Positions 18,843 through 28,264 of a stretch of DNA of 54,229 bases are shown here, one piece after another. The first letter of the stretch is position 1, and each line of letters starts with the position of its first letter. The notes under the pieces are model-generated. The model made no database searches, had not been told where the DNA came from, and saw only the letters and a program-made list of their open reading frames with translations. This stretch comes from Prochlorococcus marinus (GTDB lineage: Bacteria > Cyanobacteriota > Cyanobacteriia > PCC-6307 > Cyanobiaceae), in contig NZ_CVSZ01000074.1 in NCBI RefSeq assembly GCF_001180325.1, forward strand, positions 1-54,229. The letters are read 5' to 3'. A program made the translations under genes and the position numbers.

Positions 18843-19934
18843 TTGACAATTGACATTGAAAATGGGAACCTCAGAATTTTAATTACTGGAGGTGCAGGTT
18901 TTATCGGTGGTTGTCTTATCAGAAGACTGCTGGATGAAAGTAACGCAAAAGTATTTAACTTAGATAAAATTTCCTATGCGAGTGATTTAAGCATCATTCA
19001 AGAATCACCTAATCATGATAGACATTTTCTGATTAAGGTAGACTTAAATGACTTTGAAAAGACCTCTCTTGCTATAAAAGAATCTGATCCAGATATAGTA
19101 TTTCACTTAGCCGCTGAAAGTCATGTTGATAGATCTATAGAAAATGCAGAGCCTTTTTTGAAGAGTAATATTATTGGTACTTTTAATCTTCTAGAAAGTA
19201 CCAGAATACACTGGGAAAATTTAAGTCCTTCAAGAAAGGAGAGATTTAGATTTCTCCATGTTAGTACTGATGAAGTTTTTGGATCTTTAGGTCCAAAAGG
19301 AAAGTTTTCTGAAAATACACCATACGATCCCAGATCTCCATATTCAGCAACAAAGGCTGGGAGTGATCATCTATGTAATGCATGGCTGCATACTTTTAAT
19401 TTGCCGATTATCAGAACAAACTGCTCAAATAATTATGGGCCTTATCAGTATCCTGAAAAACTAATACCAATAATCATAATTAAGGCTCTTAATCAATCTA
19501 CTATACCCATATATGGAGATGGAACTAATATTAGAGATTGGCTTTTTGTAGAGGACCATATTGATGCGCTTATTCTGGCCATGAAAAAAGGTGAAATTGG
19601 TGCTAATTATTGCATAGGTGGTAATAATGAAAAAACAAACCTCGAAATAGCTGAATTTATTTGTAATTTTTTAGATCAAAAATTTCCTTTAAATTCGCCA
19701 TATTCAAAATTAATTAAATTTGTAAAAGATAGGCCTGGACATGATAAAAGGTATGCAATTGATTCATCATTAATAATGCTCCAACTTGGATGGAAAGCCA
19801 AGAATAGCTTTGAAGAAGGTCTTAAAAAAACTATTGAGTGGTACTTGAAAAATATTTCATGGCATGAAAGCATTCAAATGCGATCTGGGTACAAAGGTGA
19901 AAGGATAGGATTAAGTAAAAATGCAAAAAAATAA
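18843..19934 (+). CDS. rfbB: dTDP-glucose 4,6-dehydratase
   Basis: RmlB converts dTDP-glucose to dTDP-4-keto-6-deoxyglucose, the step missing from the rfbA-rfbC-rfbD unit at 5961-8447. The sequence shows LITGGAGFIGGCLIRRLL, HLAAESHVDRSI, HVSTDEVFGS, YSATKAGSDHL with the catalytic Tyr/Lys, and NCSNNYGPYQYPEKLIP. The start is a TTG at 18843; there is no in-frame ATG before the Rossmann motif, and an in-frame stop lies just upstream. At 363 residues it is full length. Confidence 0.95.
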   Translation: MTIDIENGNLRILITGGAGFIGGCLIRRLLDESNAKVFNLDKISYASDLSIIQESPNHDRHFLIKVDLNDFEKTSLAIKESDPDIVFHLAAESHVDRSIENAEPFLKSNIIGTFNLLESTRIHWENLSPSRKERFRFLHVSTDEVFGSLGPKGKFSENTPYDPRSPYSATKAGSDHLCNAWLHTFNLPIIRTNCSNNYGPYQYPEKLIPIIIIKALNQSTIPIYGDGTNIRDWLFVEDHIDALILAMKKGEIGANYCIGGNNEKTNLEIAEFICNFLDQKFPLNSPYSKLIKFVKDRPGHDKRYAIDSSLIMLQLGWKAKNSFEEGLKKTIEWYLKNISWHESIQMRSGYKGERIGLSKNAKK

Positions 19935-19994
19935 TTAACATCTAACTAAAAATATTATATTTAAAAAAATTATTCAATTATTAAAAATCTATTT

Positions 19995-20903
19995 TTAGAA
20001 ATTTAATATCTTTTTTATATATTTTTTAATTTCTTTATATATTTCCTTTAATTTAAAAATTTTTTTTATATACCTAAAACCTTTTTTTTGGTGTTTTAAA
20101 CTAACTAAAAGATTTTCATTATAATTTATTTTTTTTGATAAATTTTCTAAATAATTAATAGGTATATAGTCTATATATTTTGGATTAAAACTTCTATTTT
20201 TTCTCTTTTTATTGGTGACTGGCCAATCATGATATTCTGAACCACTATTTTGCAAGTTAAAACCAATTAAATTAATATTTGATTGGCATGAGGCATGAAT
20301 AATTGACAATTGATCTCTTCTAGAATATCTACATATATGTGAAAACCAAATTTCTGAAAGATTTTTAACTTCATTATGATTGTGATTTCTAAATAAAATC
20401 CCACCCCAGTAAGCTGGACTTTTTAATTCATCCAAATTTGTCTTAGTGTAATCATTCAGTTGTTCGTAAATTCGCAGTTGATCATCCAAATTATTATCAG
20501 CACAAGCATTAAACTCACTAATTAAATCAAATTGTGAGTGATAAGGAATGCAGAAGAAAGGATCATTCTCCAAAATGCCTTTTTGATTAATAATCATTTC
20601 TAAAAAGTCTTCAGTTTTCTTCCTCAGAACAACTGTATTATCAAGATATAATGAGAATCTATAATTAGGAAAAACTAGATGAGGTCTTATTTTAAAATGT
20701 CTTTGAGATCTATAACAATCTTGTGGCAGAATTCTTTCTACTAAGATTATCTCCCAATCTTTACTACTTAAGTTTTTATCATCAGTTAAACAAACATGTC
20801 TTAATTTAGAGGAATTAAAAAAGGGCTGAGAATTCAACCCCTCATTTTCTCCAATGAGTGCTGTATAAATTATTATCTCGTCATTATTTAATTTCAAAAT
20901 CAA
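19995..20903 (-). CDS. DUF616/TOD1-MUCI70-like putative glycosyltransferase
   Basis: The 302-residue protein matches the pattern of the DUF616 (TOD1/MUCI70) glycosyltransferase-like domain. It has IIYTALIGENEGL at 11-23, HVCLTDDKNLSSKDW at 36-50, an Arg-rich RSQRHFKIRPH at 65-75 and SLYLDNTVVL at 84-93 with the aspartate expected of a GT-A fold. A later IHASCQSNINLIGF region and a basic C terminus complete it. The reaction is not established for bacterial members. It is the last of three minus-strand genes starting at 22777. Confidence 0.65.
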   Translation of the reverse strand: MILKLNNDEIIIYTALIGENEGLNSQPFFNSSKLRHVCLTDDKNLSSKDWEIILVERILPQDCYRSQRHFKIRPHLVFPNYRFSLYLDNTVVLRKKTEDFLEMIINQKGILENDPFFCIPYHSQFDLISEFNACADNNLDDQLRIYEQLNDYTKTNLDELKSPAYWGGILFRNHNHNEVKNLSEIWFSHICRYSRRDQLSIIHASCQSNINLIGFNLQNSGSEYHDWPVTNKKRKNRSFNPKYIDYIPINYLENLSKKINYNENLLVSLKHQKKGFRYIKKIFKLKEIYKEIKKYIKKILNF

Positions 20904-20998
20904 TGACTCTATTGCGTTATTTAATGATAATTACCATTTATTAATAAAGTCAAGATTTTACAAACCAATTTTTGACAAATATTTCACAATATAAAATT

Positions 20999-21856
20999 TC
21001 ATACATTAAAGAATTTACTAAAAAGTTCTAAAGCATCTTTTCTTGAACAATATTTAGAATACACAGCTGGCCAATTATCAACATTTTCCTGATCTATATA
21101 TTTTAAATTGGATCTTGTTTCTTCAAAAGAAACAGTAACTTTGTTAAATTTTTCTGGATGTAAATAATTAATCGCTTTTAAAACTGCTACTCTATGATGA
21201 CCTGAAGTTATCAAGAACCTATAATCATCTTTTGATCTTAAAATATATCCTTTGATGATATCTTTCTCTGAGGGAGCATAACCAAATTCAATTACATTTT
21301 TAAAAATATTTTTTAACCTTATTAACCTATGTTCAACTTCTTTAAAACCGGAAGGTCCAAATATAGCTTTCCTTATTTTTTTTGTATCCACAAAAGTATT
21401 AACCCATGGTTTAAATTGTAATTCTGATGAAAGATGATAAAGAGAGTTTTTAACGTTTAAATTATAAAGTTCACCATAATTTTGGGGTTGAAAATCTTTA
21501 TAAAATTCATATAAGAATGATTCATTGACATTTAAATTTGGGTTTTTACATATCTGAATTGCACTCTTAAATAGTGGGGCTGGACCATTAAAAGTATAAT
21601 AACCATCAAAACCAGTAAATTTGTTTATATCTACTTTAAAAATGTTTTCATTAAAATTTTTCTCATTATTATATTCATTAGTAACTTTTAATATTTTTCT
21701 TTTTTTTAAATTATGAGAATAAAAATTTAACTTATGTTTAAGTATTTCAAGATTATCCTTAGAAAAGTTTCTTTTGAGAATCCTATATTTTATAAATTGA
21801 ATTAATAATATTGTTTTTACTAAAAACAAATTAAGAAAATCAAAAACTTTCTTCAT
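20999..21856 (-). CDS. ParB/Srx-like domain protein in a glycan cluster
   Basis: The 285-residue protein has a basic N terminus with a possible membrane-touching helix (7-25). Its C-terminal half shows FLITSGHHRVAVLKAI at 214-229, a ParB/sulfiredoxin-like motif, and ends with NWPAVYSKYCSRKDALELFSKFF. Such ParB-like proteins occur in exopolysaccharide clusters; whether they bind nucleotides or phosphates there is not known. Its start lies 12 bases after the stop of the glycosyltransferase gene at 21869, so the two are co-transcribed. A chromosome-partition role is unlikely here because there is no helix-turn-helix part and no parA neighbour. Confidence 0.5.
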   Translation of the reverse strand: MKKVFDFLNLFLVKTILLIQFIKYRILKRNFSKDNLEILKHKLNFYSHNLKKRKILKVTNEYNNEKNFNENIFKVDINKFTGFDGYYTFNGPAPLFKSAIQICKNPNLNVNESFLYEFYKDFQPQNYGELYNLNVKNSLYHLSSELQFKPWVNTFVDTKKIRKAIFGPSGFKEVEHRLIRLKNIFKNVIEFGYAPSEKDIIKGYILRSKDDYRFLITSGHHRVAVLKAINYLHPEKFNKVTVSFEETRSNLKYIDQENVDNWPAVYSKYCSRKDALELFSKFFNV

Positions 21857-21868
21857 TAGTAGATTTTT

Positions 21869-22777
21869 TTAAATGATTTCAAATCTTTTTTCTCCTCGAC
21901 TCATAAATTTTCTATATATTTTTTCTCTACTAGAAATTGTAGTTAGGTCCTTCTTTTGGAGAATATTTCTCAAGTTATAAATTTTCGCATTTTTAACATT
22001 ATAAACATCTTTAAAATTTCCTTTAAAATGTATTATTGGATAATTAGAGTTACCTATTTTATTACCCATATTAAGATCTATATTATAGAATCCCCAAGTT
22101 GAGGTAAAGTAATTATATTTATATCCAATATCAACTTTTCTTAATTTTTTTGATAAAGGGACTTCATTTTGGTCTATGCAATTTAAAAAATCTTGATCAA
22201 AAAACCAATTAAAATCTGTAACGCCATTAATAAGATGTTTTTTCCTTAAAGAAAATTGCTCCCAAACTTTCCAATGATCATCCTTTTCGCATTTTATCCA
22301 AAAAGACATAAGCTCCCTTGTTAAGTCACTAACTCTTAAACCCCATACACCTCCATTTACTTTACTCTCAACTGATTTCCATATGGTTTCCTTTCGTAAA
22401 CTTTCAGGTTTTGACATTAAGCAATGAGTATAGTAAAAATCGTAATTAGGAAATTCTTTAAATAGACAAAAAGGATCAGCCTGAAAAAGCACATCAACAT
22501 CACAAACCATAATTAATTCTTCATCTTTTAGCATTTTGCATATTTTCTTAACACAAAAAACTTTGTAAAAAAGAAGTTTGTTCTTTGATTCTTTTTTATC
22601 AATTTTAATGAAATTAATCTTATATTTTTTGTAAAAGAATTTAATTAGAGGATTTCTGTAAAAAAAGAAAATCTTTGAGGATTTATTATATCTTCTAAAA
22701 CTTTCTAAACAAACTTTTATGTAATTATTAGGTTTTCCATCATAGAAGAAAATTATATTTTGAAAACTTTCTTGCAT
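21869..22777 (-). CDS. GT-A fold glycosyltransferase with DVD motif
   Basis: This 302-residue protein shows VCDVDVLFQADPF with a DxD at Asp93/Asp95, then VNGGVWGLRVSD, FDQDFLN and finally IIHFKGNFKD. That is the order seen in nucleotide-diphospho-sugar transferases of GT8/GT77-like type: metal site, acceptor loop, late histidine. No signal peptide or membrane span is evident. It heads a three-gene minus-strand group with the ParB-like and DUF616-like genes. The sugar is unknown. Confidence 0.65.
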   Translation of the reverse strand: MQESFQNIIFFYDGKPNNYIKVCLESFRRYNKSSKIFFFYRNPLIKFFYKKYKINFIKIDKKESKNKLLFYKVFCVKKICKMLKDEELIMVCDVDVLFQADPFCLFKEFPNYDFYYTHCLMSKPESLRKETIWKSVESKVNGGVWGLRVSDLTRELMSFWIKCEKDDHWKVWEQFSLRKKHLINGVTDFNWFFDQDFLNCIDQNEVPLSKKLRKVDIGYKYNYFTSTWGFYNIDLNMGNKIGNSNYPIIHFKGNFKDVYNVKNAKIYNLRNILQKKDLTTISSREKIYRKFMSRGEKRFEII

Positions 22778-22919
22778 TGGTTTTTTAATTTAAATGATAT
22801 TTTACAATAAATCAAAATTTCTTAATAAAAGTAATGATTTATTTAATTAGTTATCAACTATCATAATTTTTATTGCTTAATTAATTTTATTGATACTTAA
22901 AAGTAGAATTATAAATATA

Positions 22920-22946
22920 TTGACTCTAAAAGATTTAGAATATAAT
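22920..22946 (+). promoter_or_regulatory. Putative sigma-70 promoter for the methyltransferase gene
   Basis: TTGACT (22920-22925) and TATAAT (22941-22946) are 15 bases apart, and the start codon follows 19 bases after the -10. The site lies in the divergent gap between the minus-strand glycosyltransferase gene and this gene. Confidence 0.45.
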
Positions 22947-22965
22947 AAGTATTTGCAAATCGTAA

Positions 22966-23853
22966 ATGAAAATTTTTTTATTCAAAATATCAAAAGAATA
23001 TTTCAAGAAATTAATCAATTTGTTTAACAGATCATATTTAAATCTCAAGGAAATTTTTTTTTCTTTACCTCTCTTAGAAAAGCCCTTCCCAGATAATCCA
23101 TTTGGGAAAAAGCCTCATACTACACGTGATAATTATCTAATATTACATAAAAATGCAATTAATAAGAAATATAAAAAAGTAGATTTATTTGAAGAAGAAT
23201 TGAATCATTCTATTGATAGAAAATGGTTTTATGATTTATGCCTCTATACTCAAACATGTATAAAAAATAGTCCTTTAAATTTTAATCATGGTAGAATATT
23301 ATATGCTTTAGTTTGTAAATATATAGAGGATAATATAAAGCCTGAAAGTAAAAAAATAACTATTTTAGAAACTGGAACCGCTAGAGGCTTCTCTTCTTTA
23401 TGTTTTTCAAAAGCAATAAATGATCAAAATATTCAAGGTAAAGTAATAACTATTGATTGCATTCCTCACAATAAAAAGATATTTTGGAATTGTATAAGTG
23501 ATCTTGAGGGAGAAAAAACAAGGCAGGATCTTTTATCAAAGTGGGAAGAGGAATTAAATAATATAATTTTCCTTCAAGGATGGACTATAGATACATTAAA
23601 TAAGATTGGACTGAATCGAATACATTTTGCATTTTTAGATGCTCAACATACAAAAAAATCAGTTTTAGAGGAATTTAAATTTATTTACAAAAGACAAATT
23701 AGCGGAGACATTATATTCTTTGATGATGTAACACCAAATATGTTTCCTGGAGTTTGTGAAGCTGTAAATTATATTGAAATTAATTATCCTTATAAAATTA
23801 AAAGTTTAAATTTTGATAGATCAAGAGGATATGCTATCGCTACTCGTATTTGA
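22966..23853 (+). CDS. Class I SAM-dependent methyltransferase (Methyltransf_24-like)
   Basis: The 295-residue protein has a SAM-binding motif I ILETGTARGFSSLCFSKAI beginning at residue 133, an acidic end of strand 2 in VITIDCIP, and FAFLDAQHTKKSVLEEF, the O-methyltransferase DAxHxY-like motif. FFDDVTPNMFPGV follows. This pattern fits Methyltransf_24 or cephalosporin-hydroxylase-like enzymes that methylate hydroxyl groups of sugars. The long basic N terminus (1-60) is not recognised. It is a single plus-strand gene, convergent with the SDR gene at 23878. Confidence 0.75.
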   Translation: MKIFLFKISKEYFKKLINLFNRSYLNLKEIFFSLPLLEKPFPDNPFGKKPHTTRDNYLILHKNAINKKYKKVDLFEEELNHSIDRKWFYDLCLYTQTCIKNSPLNFNHGRILYALVCKYIEDNIKPESKKITILETGTARGFSSLCFSKAINDQNIQGKVITIDCIPHNKKIFWNCISDLEGEKTRQDLLSKWEEELNNIIFLQGWTIDTLNKIGLNRIHFAFLDAQHTKKSVLEEFKFIYKRQISGDIIFFDDVTPNMFPGVCEAVNYIEINYPYKIKSLNFDRSRGYAIATRI

Positions 23854-23877
23854 TATAAATATCTTTGGATCTTAAAT

Positions 23878-24885
23878 TTAAAAAATATCAATTACTTTGA
23901 ATTTTAACCATTCTATTAAATCTGAAATACCTTCCTCAATAGTTACTTTTGGTACCCATCCAATAGAATTTTTAGCTTTATTAAAATTTGCTGATCTTCC
24001 AATATCTCCAACTGGTTTGCTGAGATCATATTCTAATTTGATATTCATATCAATTTTTTCAATTAATAAATTTGCTATTTCATTTATTTTTGTGCATTTA
24101 TTTGGGCCAATTTGAATTACCCCTTCATTAGCACCTTTTTCAAATGACAAAATAATTGCGTTCACAACATCTTCAGCATGAACAAAAGCTCTGCCTTGAT
24201 TACCATTACCCCAGACTACGAGATTTTTATTTTCTTTAGAGCATTCGATAGCCTTTAAACATAAAGACGGGATTACTTGACTAGTTTCTTTTGCATAATC
24301 ACAGTATTTGCCATATACATTGTGTAATGATAATACAACAGAATCTGTTATACCCTCCTTTGATAAATATCCAGCTTCAATTTCGCCCATAAGCTTGCTC
24401 CAACCATAACCAGATTCTGGTGCCGCTGGGAACTGATCATCTTCGACTAAAGGTCTAGAATTAGTGGATAGTTGCAAATTCCTAGGAAATGAACATGCTG
24501 TTCCTACATAAATATATCTTTTTGGTTTATATTCAAAAATTGCTTTTGAAATATTGGAATTTATTAATAAATTTGTTCTAAAAACATATGACTCATTAGA
24601 GAAAACGTATCCAATTCCTGCAACAATATCTGCCAAGTGAATTACAATATCAATATTTTGAAAATATTTTGCCCAAGAATAATCAAATAATGATAAATTC
24701 CCATTTACAAAAATTAAATCTTCAAAATCATTACCACATGCTTCCTTCAGGTTGGAAAGCTTTCCTCTTGAAAGATTATCTATACCTATTATTTTGTTGC
24801 CATCATTTTTAGGAAATAACTTAAGTAAGTGTGAAGTCAAATATGAGCCAATCATTCCCGCGCATCCAGTAACTAAAATATTCAT
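23878..24885 (-). CDS. NAD-dependent sugar epimerase (GDP-mannose 3,5-epimerase/GDP-fucose synthase-like)
   Basis: This extended SDR of 335 residues has VTGCAGMIGSYL at 5-16, GTACSFP at 128-134 with Cys131 at the place of the GME/GMER acid-base cysteine, and SGYGWSKLMGE with Tyr160/Lys164. AFVHAEDVVNAI and a WxPxxxxEEG end are typical. The cysteine motif points to a GDP-sugar epimerase acting at C3/C5. The exact substrate is uncertain, as fcl proper is at 2774. It is the last gene of the minus-strand run that begins with the Wza-like gene at 31077. Confidence 0.75.
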   Translation of the reverse strand: MNILVTGCAGMIGSYLTSHLLKLFPKNDGNKIIGIDNLSRGKLSNLKEACGNDFEDLIFVNGNLSLFDYSWAKYFQNIDIVIHLADIVAGIGYVFSNESYVFRTNLLINSNISKAIFEYKPKRYIYVGTACSFPRNLQLSTNSRPLVEDDQFPAAPESGYGWSKLMGEIEAGYLSKEGITDSVVLSLHNVYGKYCDYAKETSQVIPSLCLKAIECSKENKNLVVWGNGNQGRAFVHAEDVVNAIILSFEKGANEGVIQIGPNKCTKINEIANLLIEKIDMNIKLEYDLSKPVGDIGRSANFNKAKNSIGWVPKVTIEEGISDLIEWLKFKVIDIF

Positions 24886-24917
24886 CTTATTGAATTCAAT
24901 ATTTTTAATTCTAGTAT

Positions 24918-25946
24918 CTACAACTTTAAAACTTCATCTACGAAAAAAGCAACTCTGTTTTTCCAAGTATGATTATTTTCTACACATTTTCTTCCTGTAT
25001 TAGCAATGATTTGGAATCTGGAATTAACTTTTGTTTTCTTTATTAAATATAAATTATGAATTAGATCTTTTATTCCAGAAAAACTTACATAATGGATTCC
25101 ATTTTTAAAAATAAAGTCAGAATTAGAATCCATTGAAAATAAACCAACTGCTCCAGAGCCTAAAGCTTCAAAAACTCTTGTACTTATGATTCCCATTGGA
25201 GAAGAAGTATGTAATACAGACTTTGAATCAGAAAGAATATTAAAATATTCTTTCTGAGTTAATCTTTTACCATGCAAGAAATTAGAAATTATGTTTTTGA
25301 ACCTATTTTTATAAAATGGTTTCCAGTATATATTTAAATCCCAATATCGAATTTTTTTTAGAAGAGGGAAATCACAAATACAATAAAAAAATTCTGATTG
25401 AATTTTTTTTCTTAAATCACTCTGCTTATTTTTAAAATTCCAATTTTGAAGAATTCCTGAAAAAAACAAATCATATTTTCTATCAACCAATTTTCTATAT
25501 TTATTTGGACTTATATTTTCATAACTACATGCCAAAGGCAAAAACTTTGAGACTATTGAAGTATTATTCAAATTTTCAAAATTATGTAAATGTGTAAAAA
25601 TAAGATCAAATTTATACTTTTTTATAAAGTTTAATTTTTCTTTCAAGCGAGTATATTCCTTATTTAAAAAGATTACATGTTTTATATTATTGTCTCTTGA
25701 TTCCTTGTTCATAATCCCATAATTAATCATTTTTACTGAAGGATTATCTTGAAGCCAACCATGATTGTAAAAAATTAAATCTGGAATGAAATTTGCTTTT
25801 GAAATTAAAGTGTTTATATTAATTGCGTCCCTGGCAAAATAATGATAATAATTATCAGAAATATCTCTTAATGCATTCATAAATTCAAATTGATAAGAAG
25901 CTGCATTATATCCACTATATTCAGGACCAATTACTATTATTTTCAT
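24918..25946 (-). CDS. CgeB-like glycosyltransferase (GT-B)
   Basis: The 342-residue protein shows the CgeB/Glyco_trans_1_2 pattern. The N-terminal part has VIGPEYSGYNAASYQFEFM and PDLIFYNHGWLQD. The C-terminal domain has ILSDSKSVLHTSSPMGIIST, RVFEALGSGAVGLFS and a terminal HTWKNRVAFFVDEVL, all seen in this family of GT-B glycosyltransferases. The donor is unknown. It lies between the UDP-glucuronate epimerase gene and the GME-like gene, in the same orientation. Confidence 0.8.
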   Translation of the reverse strand: MKIIVIGPEYSGYNAASYQFEFMNALRDISDNYYHYFARDAININTLISKANFIPDLIFYNHGWLQDNPSVKMINYGIMNKESRDNNIKHVIFLNKEYTRLKEKLNFIKKYKFDLIFTHLHNFENLNNTSIVSKFLPLACSYENISPNKYRKLVDRKYDLFFSGILQNWNFKNKQSDLRKKIQSEFFYCICDFPLLKKIRYWDLNIYWKPFYKNRFKNIISNFLHGKRLTQKEYFNILSDSKSVLHTSSPMGIISTRVFEALGSGAVGLFSMDSNSDFIFKNGIHYVSFSGIKDLIHNLYLIKKTKVNSRFQIIANTGRKCVENNHTWKNRVAFFVDEVLKL

Positions 25947-26035
25947 TATTCTGTTTTAATAATTAAAAAAAAATTATAACATTAACTTTAAAAAAGAAAA
26001 TTCTTAAGTTGTTATTATAATTTTTGAAAAATTCT

Positions 26036-27085
26036 TTAAACTTTATAGTAATTCCGATACCATCTAACGAATTTTGATATCCCACTTTTTATAGAGGTCT
26101 TAGGTTTATAGTTTATAAATTTTTCTAATTTTGAAGTATCTGAGAATGTTGCTTTAACATCGCCAGACTGCATTGGAAGATATTCTTTAAAAGCATTAAT
26201 CCCTAAAGCCTTTTCTAATTCTTCAACATATTTCAGCAAAGGTATTGGGCAAGAATTCCCAATATTATAAATTGCATGAGGTGCCCAGCTTTCATCTGGA
26301 TTAGGATTTAAATAATCAAAACTTTTATTTTGTATAGGTGGCTTATTTATCAACTTATCCAAAGAAATTATTATGTCATCAATATAAGTAAAATCTCTTA
26401 TCATTTCACCATTATTAAAAACCTTAATGGGTTTACCATCTATAATCGCTTTAGTGAATAAAAATAATGCCATATCTGGCCTCCCCCAAGGCCCATATAC
26501 TGTAAAAAATCTTAATCCTGTAGAGGGTAATGAATAAAGGCTACTGTAACTATGTGCAATTAATTCATTAGCTCTTTTTGTGGCTCCATAAAGACTAACA
26601 GGATGATCAACACTCATTTTTTCTGAAAATGGCATTTTTACATTACCTCCATAAACTGAGCTACTGCTTGCATAAATAAAATGCTCTATTCCATAATTTC
26701 TGCATAACTCAATTAAATTACTAAAACCAACTAAGTTTGACTGTATGTAAGCTTGTGGATTTTCAATTGAATATCTAACACCTGCTTGAGCTGCTAAATT
26801 TACTACTATAGAAGGCTTATTTTCATCAAATAATTTTTCTAGAGAATAAAAGTTTTCTAAGGAGTCTTTATAAAATTTCCATTTACCATTTGAATTTAAT
26901 ATTGAATTTTCAATCTGATTAATTCTTTCTTTTTTTAAATTAATATCATAGTAATCATTGAGATTGTCCAAACCTATTACATAGGCTCCATTTTTAAGAA
27001 GATATTGACTTAAAGCCGCTCCTATGAATCCAGCCGCTCCAGTTATCAATATGATCTGCTCATTGTAATTTTTTTTATGGTCCAT
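26036..27085 (-). CDS. UDP-glucuronate 4-epimerase (capI/lspL type)
   Basis: The 349-residue extended SDR has ITGAAGFIGAALSQYL at 14-29, DNLNDYYDINLKKERI, which is diagnostic of UDP-glucuronate 4-epimerases, AAQAGVRYSIENP, SSSSVYGG at 140-147 and the catalytic Tyr166/Lys170. FTVYGPWGRPDMALFLF is also typical. It should make UDP-galacturonate. No UDP-glucose dehydrogenase gene is in the window, so its substrate must come from elsewhere. It lies 22 bases after the GT4 gene on the minus strand. Confidence 0.92.
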   Translation of the reverse strand: MDHKKNYNEQIILITGAAGFIGAALSQYLLKNGAYVIGLDNLNDYYDINLKKERINQIENSILNSNGKWKFYKDSLENFYSLEKLFDENKPSIVVNLAAQAGVRYSIENPQAYIQSNLVGFSNLIELCRNYGIEHFIYASSSSVYGGNVKMPFSEKMSVDHPVSLYGATKRANELIAHSYSSLYSLPSTGLRFFTVYGPWGRPDMALFLFTKAIIDGKPIKVFNNGEMIRDFTYIDDIIISLDKLINKPPIQNKSFDYLNPNPDESWAPHAIYNIGNSCPIPLLKYVEELEKALGINAFKEYLPMQSGDVKATFSDTSKLEKFINYKPKTSIKSGISKFVRWYRNYYKV

Positions 27086-27107
27086 CTGGTTTTAAAACAA
27101 ACAATAA

Positions 27108-28253
27108 TTAATTTTGATTCTCTATCAAAAGTAATTTAAGAAAATTATTCATGGCATATTCCCAATTAAGACTTTTGGCTGCAAAACTTTTCATCTTTTC
27201 TGGAAATTGTTTATTTGCATATATCAAATTCTTAAATTTAAGTATTTTCATTATATCTATAGGACTATTATCTCCAGGAACCTGAAATGCGTACTTGAAT
27301 TTATTATTAATTAATGGGTCTTTACCACTGTATAAATAAGGCAATCCAAACACACAATATTCACGAGATTTAATATTTGATGGAAAAGTTATGTCTACCC
27401 TGTGCCAAGCCAATGCAGACAATCCAATATCTGCCTTGTCGTAATAATAATTTAATTGTTTATTATAAACTCCAGAAATGAAATTTATATATTTATTTAA
27501 TCTAAGTGAATTAACAAGATTTTTTAACCTTTTATATTCATCTGTATCCGAACTAATTATATCTAAATTTAACTCCAATAACTCTCCTTTTTGTTCCAGA
27601 AAAATGCTAATCCCATTAATTAATCTGTCTAATCCATGATAATTAATTAGATTTCCAATAAACAAGAAATTAAGCCTTTTTTTATTTGTATTGAAATTAT
27701 TTTTTTTACTTTTATAAGAATCAATATCTATACCATTTGAAATAAATAACGTTTTTAAACCTAATATATTTCTATTAGAACCAATATTTAATGCATAAGT
27801 ATAAGCATATTTTACAAATGGTAAGCAAAATGAATCAAGTAAGAAAGCAATTTTATATTTGAATTCATTATGTTTAGATAGAATCCTCCTGTAAGGATAA
27901 GAAGGGAATTCTGCAAAAATTACTTTTCTAGATTTCAAAATTATCGCTAAAAATATCTCAATAGGATTTGAATAATTATGACGAAAGTAAATGAATTTGG
28001 CATCGGATTTAAATGCGTAAAAAAAACTAAACAAAATAAATTGAATAGATCTTGGAACAAATTTTATTACTTTGAATTTTTTTAAAATTTTATTTTGATA
28101 GATATAAACTATAAATGAGCCATAAAAAACAATTAAAGAAATTTTAAAATTATTTTTCTTTAAAGCTTTATATTGTCCTTTAAATTTATTGTAATATCCA
28201 TCTTTAAATCTTATATCAAGTTTATTGATTATTAATATTTTATTTTTAAACAT
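27108..28253 (-). CDS. Glycosyltransferase family 4-like protein
   Basis: The 381-residue protein looks like a GT-B enzyme. It has an N-terminal acceptor domain with a basic, hydrophobic patch (about 60-90), then RLNFLFIGNLINYHGLDRLI, the usual first strand and loop of the donor domain, and KYINFISGVY with ADIGLSALAWHRV. The standard EGxP-type EX7E motif is poorly conserved; IKSREYCVFGLPYL takes its place. It follows the co-polymerase gene by 11 bases and is probably part of the same transcript. Confidence 0.75.
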   Translation of the reverse strand: MFKNKILIINKLDIRFKDGYYNKFKGQYKALKKNNFKISLIVFYGSFIVYIYQNKILKKFKVIKFVPRSIQFILFSFFYAFKSDAKFIYFRHNYSNPIEIFLAIILKSRKVIFAEFPSYPYRRILSKHNEFKYKIAFLLDSFCLPFVKYAYTYALNIGSNRNILGLKTLFISNGIDIDSYKSKKNNFNTNKKRLNFLFIGNLINYHGLDRLINGISIFLEQKGELLELNLDIISSDTDEYKRLKNLVNSLRLNKYINFISGVYNKQLNYYYDKADIGLSALAWHRVDITFPSNIKSREYCVFGLPYLYSGKDPLINNKFKYAFQVPGDNSPIDIMKILKFKNLIYANKQFPEKMKSFAAKSLNWEYAMNNFLKLLLIENQN

Positions 28254-28264
28254 TCTAGAATAGA

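Noticed and set aside
24752..25003. Plus-strand ORF across the start of the GME-like gene and the end of the CgeB-like gene
   Set aside because: It overlaps two well supported minus-strand genes and its peptide is not recognisable.
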